DNA from: Streptomyces albicerus
Lineage (GTDB): Bacteria; Actinomycetota; Actinomycetes; Streptomycetales; Streptomycetaceae
Direction of reading: 5' to 3'
Assembly: GCF_008905045.1 (NCBI RefSeq)
Contig: NZ_VWMY01000064.1
Coordinates: 27,658 to 65,137, forward strand
Length of the DNA: 37,480 nt
In this document: one piece after another, positions 31,207-37,480 of the stretch
Layout of the letters: each line of letters opens with the position of its first letter
Position numbering within the stretch: position 1 is the first letter of the stretch
Notes under the pieces: generated by a model
Told to the model about the DNA's origin: nothing
Seen by the model: the letters and a program-made list of their open reading frames with translations, nothing else
The model's database searches: none
Translations under genes and position numbers: made by a program

Positions 31207-32760
31207 ATGACCGAACCCACCGAACCCACCGAACCCGCCGAACCCACCGAGCCCTCCGCTCCCCCTGGCCCGCTCCCCCGCCTCCTCGAAGCCGTCCTCG
31301 GCGTCGTCGGCGACCTGGAGCTGCGCCCCACGCTCCAGCACATCGTGGACAGCGCGGCCGAGCTGACCGACGCCCGGTACGCGGCGCTGGATGTACCCGA
31401 CCCCGGCCACGGCGACCGCACGGAGTTCCGCACGGCCGGCCCGCCGGAGGACGAGCGGGCGACGCACAGCTCCCTACGCGTGCCGGTGCGCGTGCGGGAC
31501 GAGGCGTTCGGCACCCTCCGCCTCACCGGGAAGCGCGACAGCGGCCCCTTCACGTACGAGGACGAACAGCTCGTACGCGTACTGGCCACGCAGGCGGGCA
31601 TCGCGATCGGCAACGCCCGCCTGTACGAAACGGCCCGTCAGCGGGAGCGCTGGATCGAGGGCGCGGCGGCCGTGACCACGGCCCTGCTCACCGGCGAGGC
31701 GGCGGCCGACGCGCTGATGACGGTCGCCGAACGGGCCCGCGTCCTCGCCGACGCCTCGGCCGGGGTGATCCTCCAGCCCACGGACGAGGGCGGCATGGAG
31801 ATCGTCACGGCGTCGACGCTCGACGACCCGGGCGACCTCGTCGGCACGACCATCGAGCCCGGCAGCGCGGTTCTGGACCAACTCCTGGGCGGCGAACCGG
31901 TGTTCATCGAGGACTCCGCGACCGATCCACGGATGACGACCCGCGTACGGCACCGGTTCGGGCCGAGCATGCTGCTGCCGCTCCAGGCCGACGGCCGGCT
32001 CATCGGCACCCTCGCCCTCCCGCGCCGGCGCGGCGACCCCCCGTACACCTCCGTCGAGCGGCTGCTGGCCACACAGTTCGCCTCGCAGGCCGCCCTCGCG
32101 TTCGTCCTCGCGGACGCCCAGCAGCGCCGGGAGCGGCTCGCGGTCTTCGAGGACCGCGACCGGATCGCCCGTGACCTGCACGATCTGGTCGTCCAGCGGC
32201 TCTTCGCGACGGGCATGATGCTGGAGTCCACTCAGCGACGCAGCGCCGCCGGCAAGGAGCCGGACCCCGGGGTCCACGCGATGCTCGGCCGGGCGGTCGA
32301 CGAACTCCGGTCGACCGTCCAGGAGGTCCGCACGACGATCTTCGCGCTCCAACAGCCGCCCGCCGACGCCCCAACCACCCTCCGCGGCAAGGTACTTCGC
32401 GAGACGGCGGGCGCCGCGGCGGTACTCGGCGTCCAGCCCTCCGTGCAGTTCACGGGCCCCGTCGACACCCGCATCCCGGACCCGGTCGCCGCCCGCCTCC
32501 TCACCGCCCTCCGCGACGCCCTGGCCACCGCGTCCCGCCGCCCCGGCACCACCCGCATCACCGTCACGATCGACGCGACGGTGCGGCTCCCGGACAGCCG
32601 GCCCGCGGTACGACTGACCGTGTCCGACGACGGGAGGACGGAGGGGGAGGGAGAAGGGGAGGGAGATGGGGAGAGGGAGGCGGCGAGGAAGACGGAGAGG
32701 GAGCCGGACAGCGACGACCGGGGAACGGGCACGACGGTGACGTGGCAGTCACCTCTGTGA
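31207..32760 (+). CDS. GAF-domain sensor histidine kinase (DevS/NarL type) with degenerate ATPase domain
   Basis: A 517-residue cytoplasmic sensor-type protein. After a Thr-Glu-Pro repeat tail (about 2-18) come two GAF domains (about 25-140 and 150-305). A HisKA_3 dimerisation box follows, with His325 in RIARDLHDLVVQRLF as in the DevS/DosS family. The C-terminal ATP-binding part is damaged. The N-box that normally reads REALSNAVRHA is RDALATASRRP, without the Asn. After DDGR the G-boxes are replaced by an acidic Glu/Gly stretch (about 478-505) before the terminal strand TVTWQSPL. ATP binding is doubtful. No response regulator is adjacent. The start has no ribosome site, so leaderless or coupled translation is possible. 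It ends 10 bp from the convergent lipoprotein gene. Confidence 0.83.
   Translation: MTEPTEPTEPAEPTEPSAPPGPLPRLLEAVLGVVGDLELRPTLQHIVDSAAELTDARYAALDVPDPGHGDRTEFRTAGPPEDERATHSSLRVPVRVRDEAFGTLRLTGKRDSGPFTYEDEQLVRVLATQAGIAIGNARLYETARQRERWIEGAAAVTTALLTGEAAADALMTVAERARVLADASAGVILQPTDEGGMEIVTASTLDDPGDLVGTTIEPGSAVLDQLLGGEPVFIEDSATDPRMTTRVRHRFGPSMLLPLQADGRLIGTLALPRRRGDPPYTSVERLLATQFASQAALAFVLADAQQRRERLAVFEDRDRIARDLHDLVVQRLFATGMMLESTQRRSAAGKEPDPGVHAMLGRAVDELRSTVQEVRTTIFALQQPPADAPTTLRGKVLRETAGAAAVLGVQPSVQFTGPVDTRIPDPVAARLLTALRDALATASRRPGTTRITVTIDATVRLPDSRPAVRLTVSDDGRTEGEGEGEGDGEREAARKTEREPDSDDRGTGTTVTWQSPL
31213..31257 (+). repeat. 9-bp tandem repeats encoding the N-terminal Glu-Pro-Thr tail
   Basis: Five tandem units of GAACCCACC, the third and fifth with substitutions, encode repeated Glu-Pro-Thr at the start of the GAF kinase. 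Low complexity. Confidence 0.75.
32643..32680 (+). repeat. Purine-rich G-run tract in the GAF kinase gene
   Basis: Six G-runs of three to five bases with short A-rich loops (43-47, 49-51, 56-59, 61-63, 68-71 and 75-77, counted from 32600) lie in a nearly all-purine coding strand. The tract encodes the acidic Glu/Gly insert that replaces the kinase G-boxes. It could form a G-quadruplex or triplex, and looks like a simple-sequence expansion. Confidence 0.65.
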
Positions 32761-32770
32761 ACCCACCGGA

Positions 32771-34141
32771 TTACCTCAACTGCCCGATGTCCGAGACAAG
32801 TTGAGGCGCCAACCGCTCGACCTCCGCCGTGTCCCCGCGGTCCGCCGCCGCCCGGGCCGCCTTCAGATCCGTACCGAAGCCGGCCGCCGCCTCCTTCGGC
32901 GCATCGTCGCGCAGCCGCTCCCAGACGAGCTCCAGGCTGGTCACGTCGCCGGCCACGGCTCCGTCGTCACGGGCCGTCGCGTCTATACGCAGTTGCCGGG
33001 CCCAGAGTTCGAGCCGGTCGAGGTCCACGGTCCGCAGGGGCTCGTACCGCAGCCGCAGGTCCGAGGTGTTCTGCGCGCACCGCAGCGCGGCACCGCGCGC
33101 ATCCTCCGCGTCCTTCGCGGCGACGGCCTTCGCGAGTGTGTCGAGGTCGCGTGTCATCTGCCGCCGCAGCAGGTCGGGTACGCGGTCGGAGGCACGGTAC
33201 GCGTCCCAGGCGCCGCGAAGTTCACGGACCGCCGACGTGTCCGACTCACCGCCGTCCACGACGGCTCGGGCGGCCCGGTCGAGGGCGGTCAGCCGCTCCG
33301 GGACCGGCGCGCGCACCGCGTCCGTCGGCACCGCGAGCGAAGCCGCCTCCAGTTCGCCGCTCTTGGTGCCGGTGGAGAACTCCCCGTACCCGGGGGCGAA
33401 GACCTTGTCCTCGTACGTCCCGTCCATGTGCAGCTCGCGGACCGTGATCGCGCCCTCCACCGGCCCGTACGGCCCGGGCACGGTCTGGTCGACGGCCTTG
33501 ACCTCGACCTCCTCGAAGACGACGCCCGGGAGGTTCTCCGGTCGGTACACATCACCCTTCTCCGGCCTCGCGGGCATGATCATGGCCGCCGGTGCCTTTC
33601 CCTCGCCCGCCTGCCAGGTGCCCTCGGTGTCGGCGACGACGCCGTCCTCGTAGTTGAAGACGTCCTCGCCGAGGTACCAGACCGAGCCGTCGTCGGCCTG
33701 CGCGTACCAGTCGAGGGCGACCTCCTGGATCCGGCCGTCGGAGAAGGCGACGTACTGCACCTCGACCGCGGGGATCGTACGGCCGTCCCAGGTGATCTTC
33801 TTGGTGTCGGGCAGCCGGCTGACCTCGGTGCGGAAGGGCTTGTCGTCCACCTGTCCGCCGTAGATGTTCTGGGCGACCTTGCTGGTGGGGTGGAGTGGGT
33901 TGGTGATCTTGGTCGGGTGCGTGAAGTCCGGCTTCGCGAGGTCGACGCGGTCCTTCTCGGGGGCGGTCGGCAGACACTCGGAGCCCGTCCTGCCGGTCTC
34001 CTCGTCGAAGACCCGGACGCAGTCGCCGTTCCCGCCGCCGGTGTTCTCCGCCCCGCTGCTCCCGGAGCAGGCCCCCGCGAGCAGCGCGGCCGCGGTCACG
34101 GCGACTCCGGGCCACAGAACCTTGCGCCTGGTGGTGTTCAT
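32771..34141 (-). CDS. Secreted lipoprotein of unknown function
   Basis: A 456-residue exported lipoprotein. It has a basic N-terminus (MNTTRRK), a hydrophobic core and the lipobox LAGAC with lipidated Cys25, followed by a Ser/Gly/Asn linker. Residues about 50-250 look beta-rich (WYAQADDGSVWYLGEDVFNYE, repeated Tyr and Trp), and residues about 265-456 are helical. I recognise no enzyme motif. The ATG at 34141 has GAGGAGG five bases upstream. It lies 182 bp downstream of a histidine kinase gene on the same strand, behind 11-bp-spaced direct repeats, so it is probably a target or sensory partner of that two-component system. Confidence 0.85.
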   Translation of the reverse strand: MNTTRRKVLWPGVAVTAAALLAGACSGSSGAENTGGGNGDCVRVFDEETGRTGSECLPTAPEKDRVDLAKPDFTHPTKITNPLHPTSKVAQNIYGGQVDDKPFRTEVSRLPDTKKITWDGRTIPAVEVQYVAFSDGRIQEVALDWYAQADDGSVWYLGEDVFNYEDGVVADTEGTWQAGEGKAPAAMIMPARPEKGDVYRPENLPGVVFEEVEVKAVDQTVPGPYGPVEGAITVRELHMDGTYEDKVFAPGYGEFSTGTKSGELEAASLAVPTDAVRAPVPERLTALDRAARAVVDGGESDTSAVRELRGAWDAYRASDRVPDLLRRQMTRDLDTLAKAVAAKDAEDARGAALRCAQNTSDLRLRYEPLRTVDLDRLELWARQLRIDATARDDGAVAGDVTSLELVWERLRDDAPKEAAAGFGTDLKAARAAADRGDTAEVERLAPQLVSDIGQLR

Positions 34142-34182
34142 GGCAGCCTCCTCGGCCTGTGCACCGAGACTCCCGCGCCACA

Positions 34183-34211
34183 GCTGAACAGACGCTGAAC
34201 AAAGCTGAGCG
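34183..34211 (-). promoter_or_regulatory. Direct repeats resembling an OmpR/PhoP-type response-regulator site
   Basis: GCTGAACA occurs at 34183-34190 and 34194-34201 and GCTGAGCG at 34204-34211. Read toward the lipoprotein gene these are GTTCAGC units spaced 11 and 10 bp, the spacing used by OmpR-family regulators and similar to actinobacterial PHO boxes. They lie 42-70 bases before the lipoprotein start codon. Confidence 0.6.
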
Positions 34212-34244
34212 GCCTGTCAGGTCCAGGTGCGGTCCCAGTGCTCC

Positions 34245-34290
34245 GTAGGGGCGCGGGGAACTGCGCGACCAGCCACAGACGACCCGCAGC
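34245..34290. repeat. Common Streptomyces intergenic repeat-like element
   Basis: GTAGGGGCGCGGGGAACTGC followed by GCGACCAGCCACAG and GACCCGCAG matches, from memory, a short REP-like sequence scattered through Streptomyces genomes. A small GCGC-bounded hairpin can form inside it. It lies between the kinase and lipoprotein genes. Confidence 0.5.
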
Positions 34291-34323
34291 CGGCTCACCG
34301 CACTTCCAGCGAAGCGCTAACGC

Positions 34324-35634
34324 TCAGGTCTCCGCCGACGGCAGCGTCACCGCGAACCGCGCCCCGCCCAGCCCCGGCACCTCCCCCACCGTCACGCTCC
34401 CGCCGTGCGCCGCGGCCACCTCCTCCACGATGGCCAGCCCAAGCCCGGTCCCGCCCTCCCCGCGCGACCGCGCCTCGTCCAGCCGTACGAACCGGTCGAA
34501 GACGTGGGCGCGTTCGGCTTCCGGGACGCCGGGCCCGTCGTCGTCCACGAGCAGCCGTACGCGCCCGTCGCCGCCGTCGGCGAGGGTGAAGGCGACGCGC
34601 GTACGGGCGTACCGGGCGGCGTTCTCGCCGAGGTTGCGGACGAGGCGGCGCAGGGCGGCCTCGTCGCCGGCGACCCGCGCGGCCGACACCGCGCCACTGT
34701 CGATCCGCAGGTCCTCCACGGAGGAACGCAGCCGGCGCGCCTCCTCGAAGACCAGGTCGTCCAGGTCGACGGGGAGCCGCCGGGGTCCCGTCGCGCGCTC
34801 GTCGGCGCGGGCGAGCAGCAGCAGGTCGTCTACGAGGCGCTGCATGCGTACGGCCTCGTCGAGGACCGTCGTGGCGAGAGTCCCGGCCTCGGCCCGTTCG
34901 GGGTGGGCGAGGGCGACCTCGGCGTGCTGGCGGACGGTGGCGACGGGCGAGCGCAGTTCGTGCGAGGCGTCGGAGACGAAGCGGCGTTGCGCGGCCTCGG
35001 CGCGTGCGACGCGTCGCAGGGCCCGCCCGACGGCGGCCCACGTCGCGGCCGCCGCGAGCACGAGCAGCACCGGGACGCCGAAGAGGAGCAGCCGGGTGAC
35101 GGTCGTGGTGGCCTCGGCCACCCCGGCGGGCGTCCGTCCGTCGAGGACGAGCAGCCGCCGGTCCCCGTCCCGCGCCCCGACCGCCACCACCAGGAACGGG
35201 TCCTCGTCGAGAGCCGTGTCGACCTCGGTGCTCTGCCCGGCCCGCAGCGAGGCCAGCGCGCCCTGTCCCTCGACGTTGGCGCTGGCCGCCACCACGCTCC
35301 CGTCGGCGGGGTCGACGACCTGCAGAAACTCCTCGTCCGGGTCGGCCACGGTGACGGCGGGCACGCCCCGCCCGGCCTCGATCACGGCCGCGACCTCCCG
35401 GGCCCGCTCCCGCGCGGCGTCCCGTACGTCGTTGCTGAGCTCGACCCGCACCCCGATCACGAGCGCGACGCCCCCGGCGACCAGCGCGAGCCCCACGGCC
35501 AGTACGGCGATGACGGTGGCCCGCACCCGCACGGCCCGCAGCCGGGCCCCGGCCCGGGCCTCACCCACGCCACCCGCTCCACCGGACCCACCCACCTTGC
35601 CGGCCTCATACGGCCCGTCCGCCTTATCCGTCAT
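34324..35634 (-). CDS. Membrane sensor histidine kinase (OmpR-partner type)
   Basis: A 436-residue two-component sensor. A 36-residue Gly-rich cytoplasmic start is followed by helix 1 at about 38-62, an extracytoplasmic sensor domain at about 63-180, helix 2 at about 181-203 and a short HAMP-like connector. The phospho-acceptor is His225 in RRFVSDASHELRSPVATVR. The ATPase domain is complete: N-box with Asn338 (RNLGENAARYA), G1 DDDGPGVP, F-box FDRFVRLDEA and G2 GTGLGLAIV. It overlaps the response-regulator gene by 11 bp and would be co-expressed with it. It presumably senses an envelope signal; the lipoprotein next door may take part. Confidence 0.93.
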   Translation of the reverse strand: MTDKADGPYEAGKVGGSGGAGGVGEARAGARLRAVRVRATVIAVLAVGLALVAGGVALVIGVRVELSNDVRDAARERAREVAAVIEAGRGVPAVTVADPDEEFLQVVDPADGSVVAASANVEGQGALASLRAGQSTEVDTALDEDPFLVVAVGARDGDRRLLVLDGRTPAGVAEATTTVTRLLLFGVPVLLVLAAAATWAAVGRALRRVARAEAAQRRFVSDASHELRSPVATVRQHAEVALAHPERAEAGTLATTVLDEAVRMQRLVDDLLLLARADERATGPRRLPVDLDDLVFEEARRLRSSVEDLRIDSGAVSAARVAGDEAALRRLVRNLGENAARYARTRVAFTLADGGDGRVRLLVDDDGPGVPEAERAHVFDRFVRLDEARSRGEGGTGLGLAIVEEVAAAHGGSVTVGEVPGLGGARFAVTLPSAET

Positions 35635-36301
35635 CGGGCACCAACCGGTAGCCGTGCCCCCGTACCGTCCGCAGCGAGTCGCGCCCGAAGGGCCGGTCGA
35701 GCTTGTTGCGCAGGCGCCGCACGTACACCTCGACGATGTTCGGATCGCCTTCGAAGTCGTCGCCCCAGACGTGGTCGAGGATGGTCCGCTTGGTCACCGC
35801 CTCGCCGACCCGCCGCAGCAGGAACTCCAGCAGGGCCGACTCCCGTGCCGTCAGCGCGACTTCGCGCCCGCCCCGGGTCACGACCCGGGTCGCCGGATCG
35901 AACCGCAGGTCACCGGCGGCGAGCACGGCGGGCCGTGCGCGCGCCCCGCGTCTCAGCAGCGCCCGCAGCCGGGCGAGGAGCACGGCGTACGAGACGGGCT
36001 TGGTGAGGTAGTCGTCGGCGCCGGTGTCGAGGCCCTCGATCTCGTCCCACTCGCCCTCCTTGGCGGTGAGCATGAGGATCGGCGTCCAGTTCCGGTCGTG
36101 GCGCAGCTCCCGGCAGACGCAGTAGCCGTTGAGCCCCGGCAGCATGATGTCGAGCACGATCGCGTCGTACGGGTTCTCGCGGGCCATCCACAGCCCGTCC
36201 ACCCCGTCGGGGGCGATGTCGACGGCGAAACCCTCGGCCTCCAGCCCGTCCTTGAGCCCGGCCGCGAACCGCTCCTCGTCCTCGACGACCAGCACCCGCA
36301 T
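35624..36301 (-). CDS. OmpR/PhoB-family response regulator
   Basis: A 225-residue regulator. The receiver domain (1-~115) has the acidic pair Glu7/Asp8, phospho-acceptor Asp51 in IVLDIMLPGLNG, Thr in LMLTAKEGE and the conserved Lys in DDYLTKPVSYAVLL. The C-terminal winged helix (~125-222) has LTARESALLEFLLRR, VYVRRLRNKLD and the terminal hairpin VRGHGYRLV. It is the first gene of the minus-strand set: regulator, kinase (11-bp overlap), then lipoprotein. The family usually binds direct repeats with about one-turn spacing, which are found ahead of the lipoprotein gene. Confidence 0.95.
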   Translation of the reverse strand: MRVLVVEDEERFAAGLKDGLEAEGFAVDIAPDGVDGLWMARENPYDAIVLDIMLPGLNGYCVCRELRHDRNWTPILMLTAKEGEWDEIEGLDTGADDYLTKPVSYAVLLARLRALLRRGARARPAVLAAGDLRFDPATRVVTRGGREVALTARESALLEFLLRRVGEAVTKRTILDHVWGDDFEGDPNIVEVYVRRLRNKLDRPFGRDSLRTVRGHGYRLVPDDG

Positions 36302-36465
36302 GCCCTCAAGCTAAGGGAGCACCGCGCGAACTGCCCCCGCACCGCCCGGACCCCGCTCGGGCTCCGCCCAACCCTGGCCTCGGGGGCGGGACGAGGTCGC
36401 GCGCGAGGGGGCGTTTCCCGGCCGCCGACAACACCGCGCAGCCACCGCACAGCCACCCAAAAGAG

Positions 36466-36496
36466 GAAGGTCATCACGGCTCCCGTGATGACCTTC
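36466..36496 (-). terminator. Rho-independent terminator after the CAT tRNA
   Basis: A perfect 14-bp stem (GAAGGTCATCACGG, loop CTC, CCGTGATGACCTTC) on the minus strand is followed by CTCTTTT. It lies 50 bp past the tRNA end and upstream of the response-regulator gene. Confidence 0.85.
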
Positions 36497-36545
36497 GGAT
36501 AGGCGTTCGCACAGGTCGGATCGATTCTGCACGCGTAGCGCCCGG

Positions 36546-36619
36546 TGGGGCGGGTGGGACTCGAACCCACGGCCGACGGATTATGAGTCCGCTGCTCTAA
36601 CCGGCTGAGCTACCGCCCC
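36546..36619 (-). tRNA. tRNA with CAT anticodon (elongator Met or Ile2)
   Basis: A 74-nt cloverleaf without encoded CCA. The acceptor stem is GGGGCGG/CCGCCCC, the D-arm GCTC...GAGC, the anticodon stem-loop GCGGA-CTCATAA-TCCGT with CAT at 36583-36585, and the T-arm carries GGTTCGAGTCC. With CAT it may be elongator methionine or the lysidine-modified isoleucine tRNA; the body sequence alone does not let me decide. It is not the initiator, since the acceptor 1-72 pair is matched. Confidence 0.93.
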
Positions 36620-36753
36620 ATTACGGCGCGTCGCGCACATTTGTGCGCGCCGTCTGCCGCAGCATAGCCGCTCATACGATCTCCTGCTTCGGATGGTCGA
36701 CTTCGCCTGCCCTGGAGGACCCCACCTGGGGCGCGGCGGTTCCCGCGGACATG

Positions 36754-36776
36754 AAAAAGGACCCCAACGGGGTCCT
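36754..36776 (-). terminator. Rho-independent terminator after the tRNA-Asn pair
   Basis: On the minus strand, AGGACCCC-GTT-GGGGTCCT is an 8-bp stem followed by a run of T, ending 12 bp from the first tRNA-Asn. A classic intrinsic terminator. Confidence 0.88.
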
Positions 36777-36787
36777 CGTTCAAGGTG

Positions 36788-36860
36788 CTCTCCCGACTGG
36801 ACTCGAACCAGTAACCTGCCGGTTAACAGCCGGCTGCTCTGCCAATTGAGCTACGGAAGA
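36788..36860 (-). tRNA. tRNA-Asn (GTT), downstream copy
   Basis: A 73-nt cloverleaf with acceptor TCTTCCG/CGGGAGA, anticodon loop CTGTTAA (GTT at 36825-36827), standard T-loop TTCGAGT and discriminator G. CCA is not encoded. It is nearly identical to the copy 79 bp upstream in transcription. Confidence 0.96.
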
Positions 36861-36866
36861 TCGAAG

Positions 36867-36939
36867 CTCCCCCGACTGGACTCGAACCAGTAACCTGCCG
36901 GTTAACAGCCGGCTGCTCTGCCAATTGAGCTACGGAGGA
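36867..36939 (-). tRNA. tRNA-Asn (GTT), upstream copy
   Basis: A 73-nt cloverleaf identical to the neighbouring tRNA-Asn except at one acceptor base pair: TCCTCCG/CGGGGGA, C3-G70 instead of T3-A70. Only six bases separate the two genes, so they are surely co-transcribed and processed. GTT is at 36904-36906. Confidence 0.96.
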
Positions 36940-37102
36940 TCGCCTCGCTGCATCGAACGTACCTCCCTGGGTATTCGCCAGAGGGCGCGCGCTCGCTGCG
37001 ACACATACATTAGCGCAAGTAGGGGGGTGCTCCGCCAATCAGTACCCCGCCTGCGACCGACGCCGCCGCAAGGGACCGACTCAAGAGAGAAGGGTGGCCG
37101 CC

Positions 37103-37411
37103 ATGCGTTACCGGCTCACGTTCGTCGCCGGACTGGCCCTGGGTTACGTGCTCGGCACGCGTGCCGGGCGCGAGCGCTACGAGCAGCTGAGGAAGACCGC
37201 CCAGCAGGTCGCTCAGAACCCGGCGGTGCGCAACACCGCCGAGTCCGCGGCCCAGCAGGGCCGGGAGTTCGCCGGCAAGGCGTACCACGTGGTGAGCGAG
37301 AAGGTCGGCGACCGGGTCCCGGACTCGGTGACCGAGCGCGTCCGCCACCTCCGCGAGCGCAACACAAACGGCACACGCACCGAAGACGACTGGGGCACAA
37401 GCAACACATAA
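37103..37411 (+). CDS. YtxH-like small membrane-anchored protein
   Basis: A 102-residue protein with one N-terminal membrane helix of the YtxH type (RLTFVAGLALGYVLGTRAGRE). An amphipathic, probably coiled-coil helix with repeated Gln and Ala (about 30-60) and a charged, disordered C-terminal tail follow. Such proteins are common in actinobacteria and have no firm biochemical role. ATG 37103 is preferred over the in-frame GTG at 37094 because the AGAGAAGGG site lies upstream at suitable distance. A long palindrome follows the stop. Confidence 0.8.
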   Translation: MRYRLTFVAGLALGYVLGTRAGRERYEQLRKTAQQVAQNPAVRNTAESAAQQGREFAGKAYHVVSEKVGDRVPDSVTERVRHLRERNTNGTRTEDDWGTSNT

Positions 37412-37422
37412 GCGGCACGCGA

Positions 37423-37472
37423 CCGGCGCTGAAGGGGTGGCGGCACGCGTGCCGCCACCCCTTCAGCGCCGG
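37423..37472 (+). terminator. 50-bp perfect palindrome, terminator
   Basis: Left arm 37423-37447 is the exact reverse complement of 37448-37472 (outer bases CCGGCGCTGAAGGGG, centre CACGCGTG), 11 bp past the YtxH-like stop. As RNA it would form a very long stem with a minimal loop. It is very probably a transcription terminator, acting in both directions. Confidence 0.85.
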
Positions 37473-37480
37473 GAACAGCG

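Noticed and set aside
36546..36939. tRNA cluster considered as an integration (att) site
   Set aside because: No integrase, no repeated tRNA 3' end at a distance, and the tRNA genes are complete with their own terminators.

Overview
The window is high-GC actinobacterial chromosome, almost certainly Streptomyces. The evidence is strongly G/C-biased third codon positions, translationally coupled ATGA overlaps, an SsgA-like sporulation protein, a large LuxR-type (LAL) regulator, an Mbl-type MreB paralogue, and a malonate locus whose gene order resembles, from memory, the S. coelicolor region around matB (SCO2444) and mbl (SCO2451). It contains 27 well-supported protein genes, one short coupled ORF and three tRNA genes. 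No transposase, phage module, rRNA or CRISPR array was seen.

Layout. (1) 55-11556 (+): nine head-to-tail genes, nearly all overlapping by 4-35 bp. They encode a GT4 glycosyltransferase, a methyltransferase, a very large AftD/DUF3367-like membrane arabinosyltransferase homologue with two discoidin-like domains and a Pro-rich tail, a condensation-domain (HxxxDG) acyltransferase-like protein, a second methyltransferase, a DMT/EamA-like membrane protein, a Trm112-like small protein, an FkbM methyltransferase and an unknown protein. I read this as an uncharacterised envelope-glycan assembly and decoration operon, and the strongest candidate for an undescribed system. (2) 11537-15263: an ATP-grasp enzyme, a MerR-PP2C fusion with a textbook MerR-type operator, an ECF41/SigJ-like sigma factor that has lost its SnoaL-like C-terminal domain, and a divergent SsgA-like protein. 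(3) 15264-16029: a gene-poor stretch with direct repeats. (4) 16030-19825: a 48-codon ORF coupled to a LAL regulator, then a metallo-beta-lactamase-fold hydrolase. (5) 19868-26022: peptidase E-like protein, GntR/FCD regulator, iteron-rich operator, malonate transporter matC, malonyl-CoA synthetase matB and a fused AccD-AccA-like carboxyltransferase. (6) 26109-32760: secreted subtilase, MreB-like Mbl with degenerate nucleotide-binding motifs, and a GAF sensor kinase with a degenerate ATPase domain. (7) 32771-36301 (-): response regulator, histidine kinase and lipoprotein. (8) 36302-37480: tRNA(CAT), two tandem tRNA-Asn genes, and a YtxH-like protein followed by a 50-bp perfect palindrome.

Working together: segment 1 probably builds and modifies a lipid-linked glycan. 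Segment 5 forms a malonate uptake and activation pathway under GntR control. In segment 7 a two-component system probably controls its lipoprotein through direct repeats ahead of that gene. Segments 2-4 are regulator-rich, and the sigma factor and SsgA-like gene look less codon-biased than their neighbours, consistent with an accessory insertion. All family calls come from reading motifs by eye; no searches were run.
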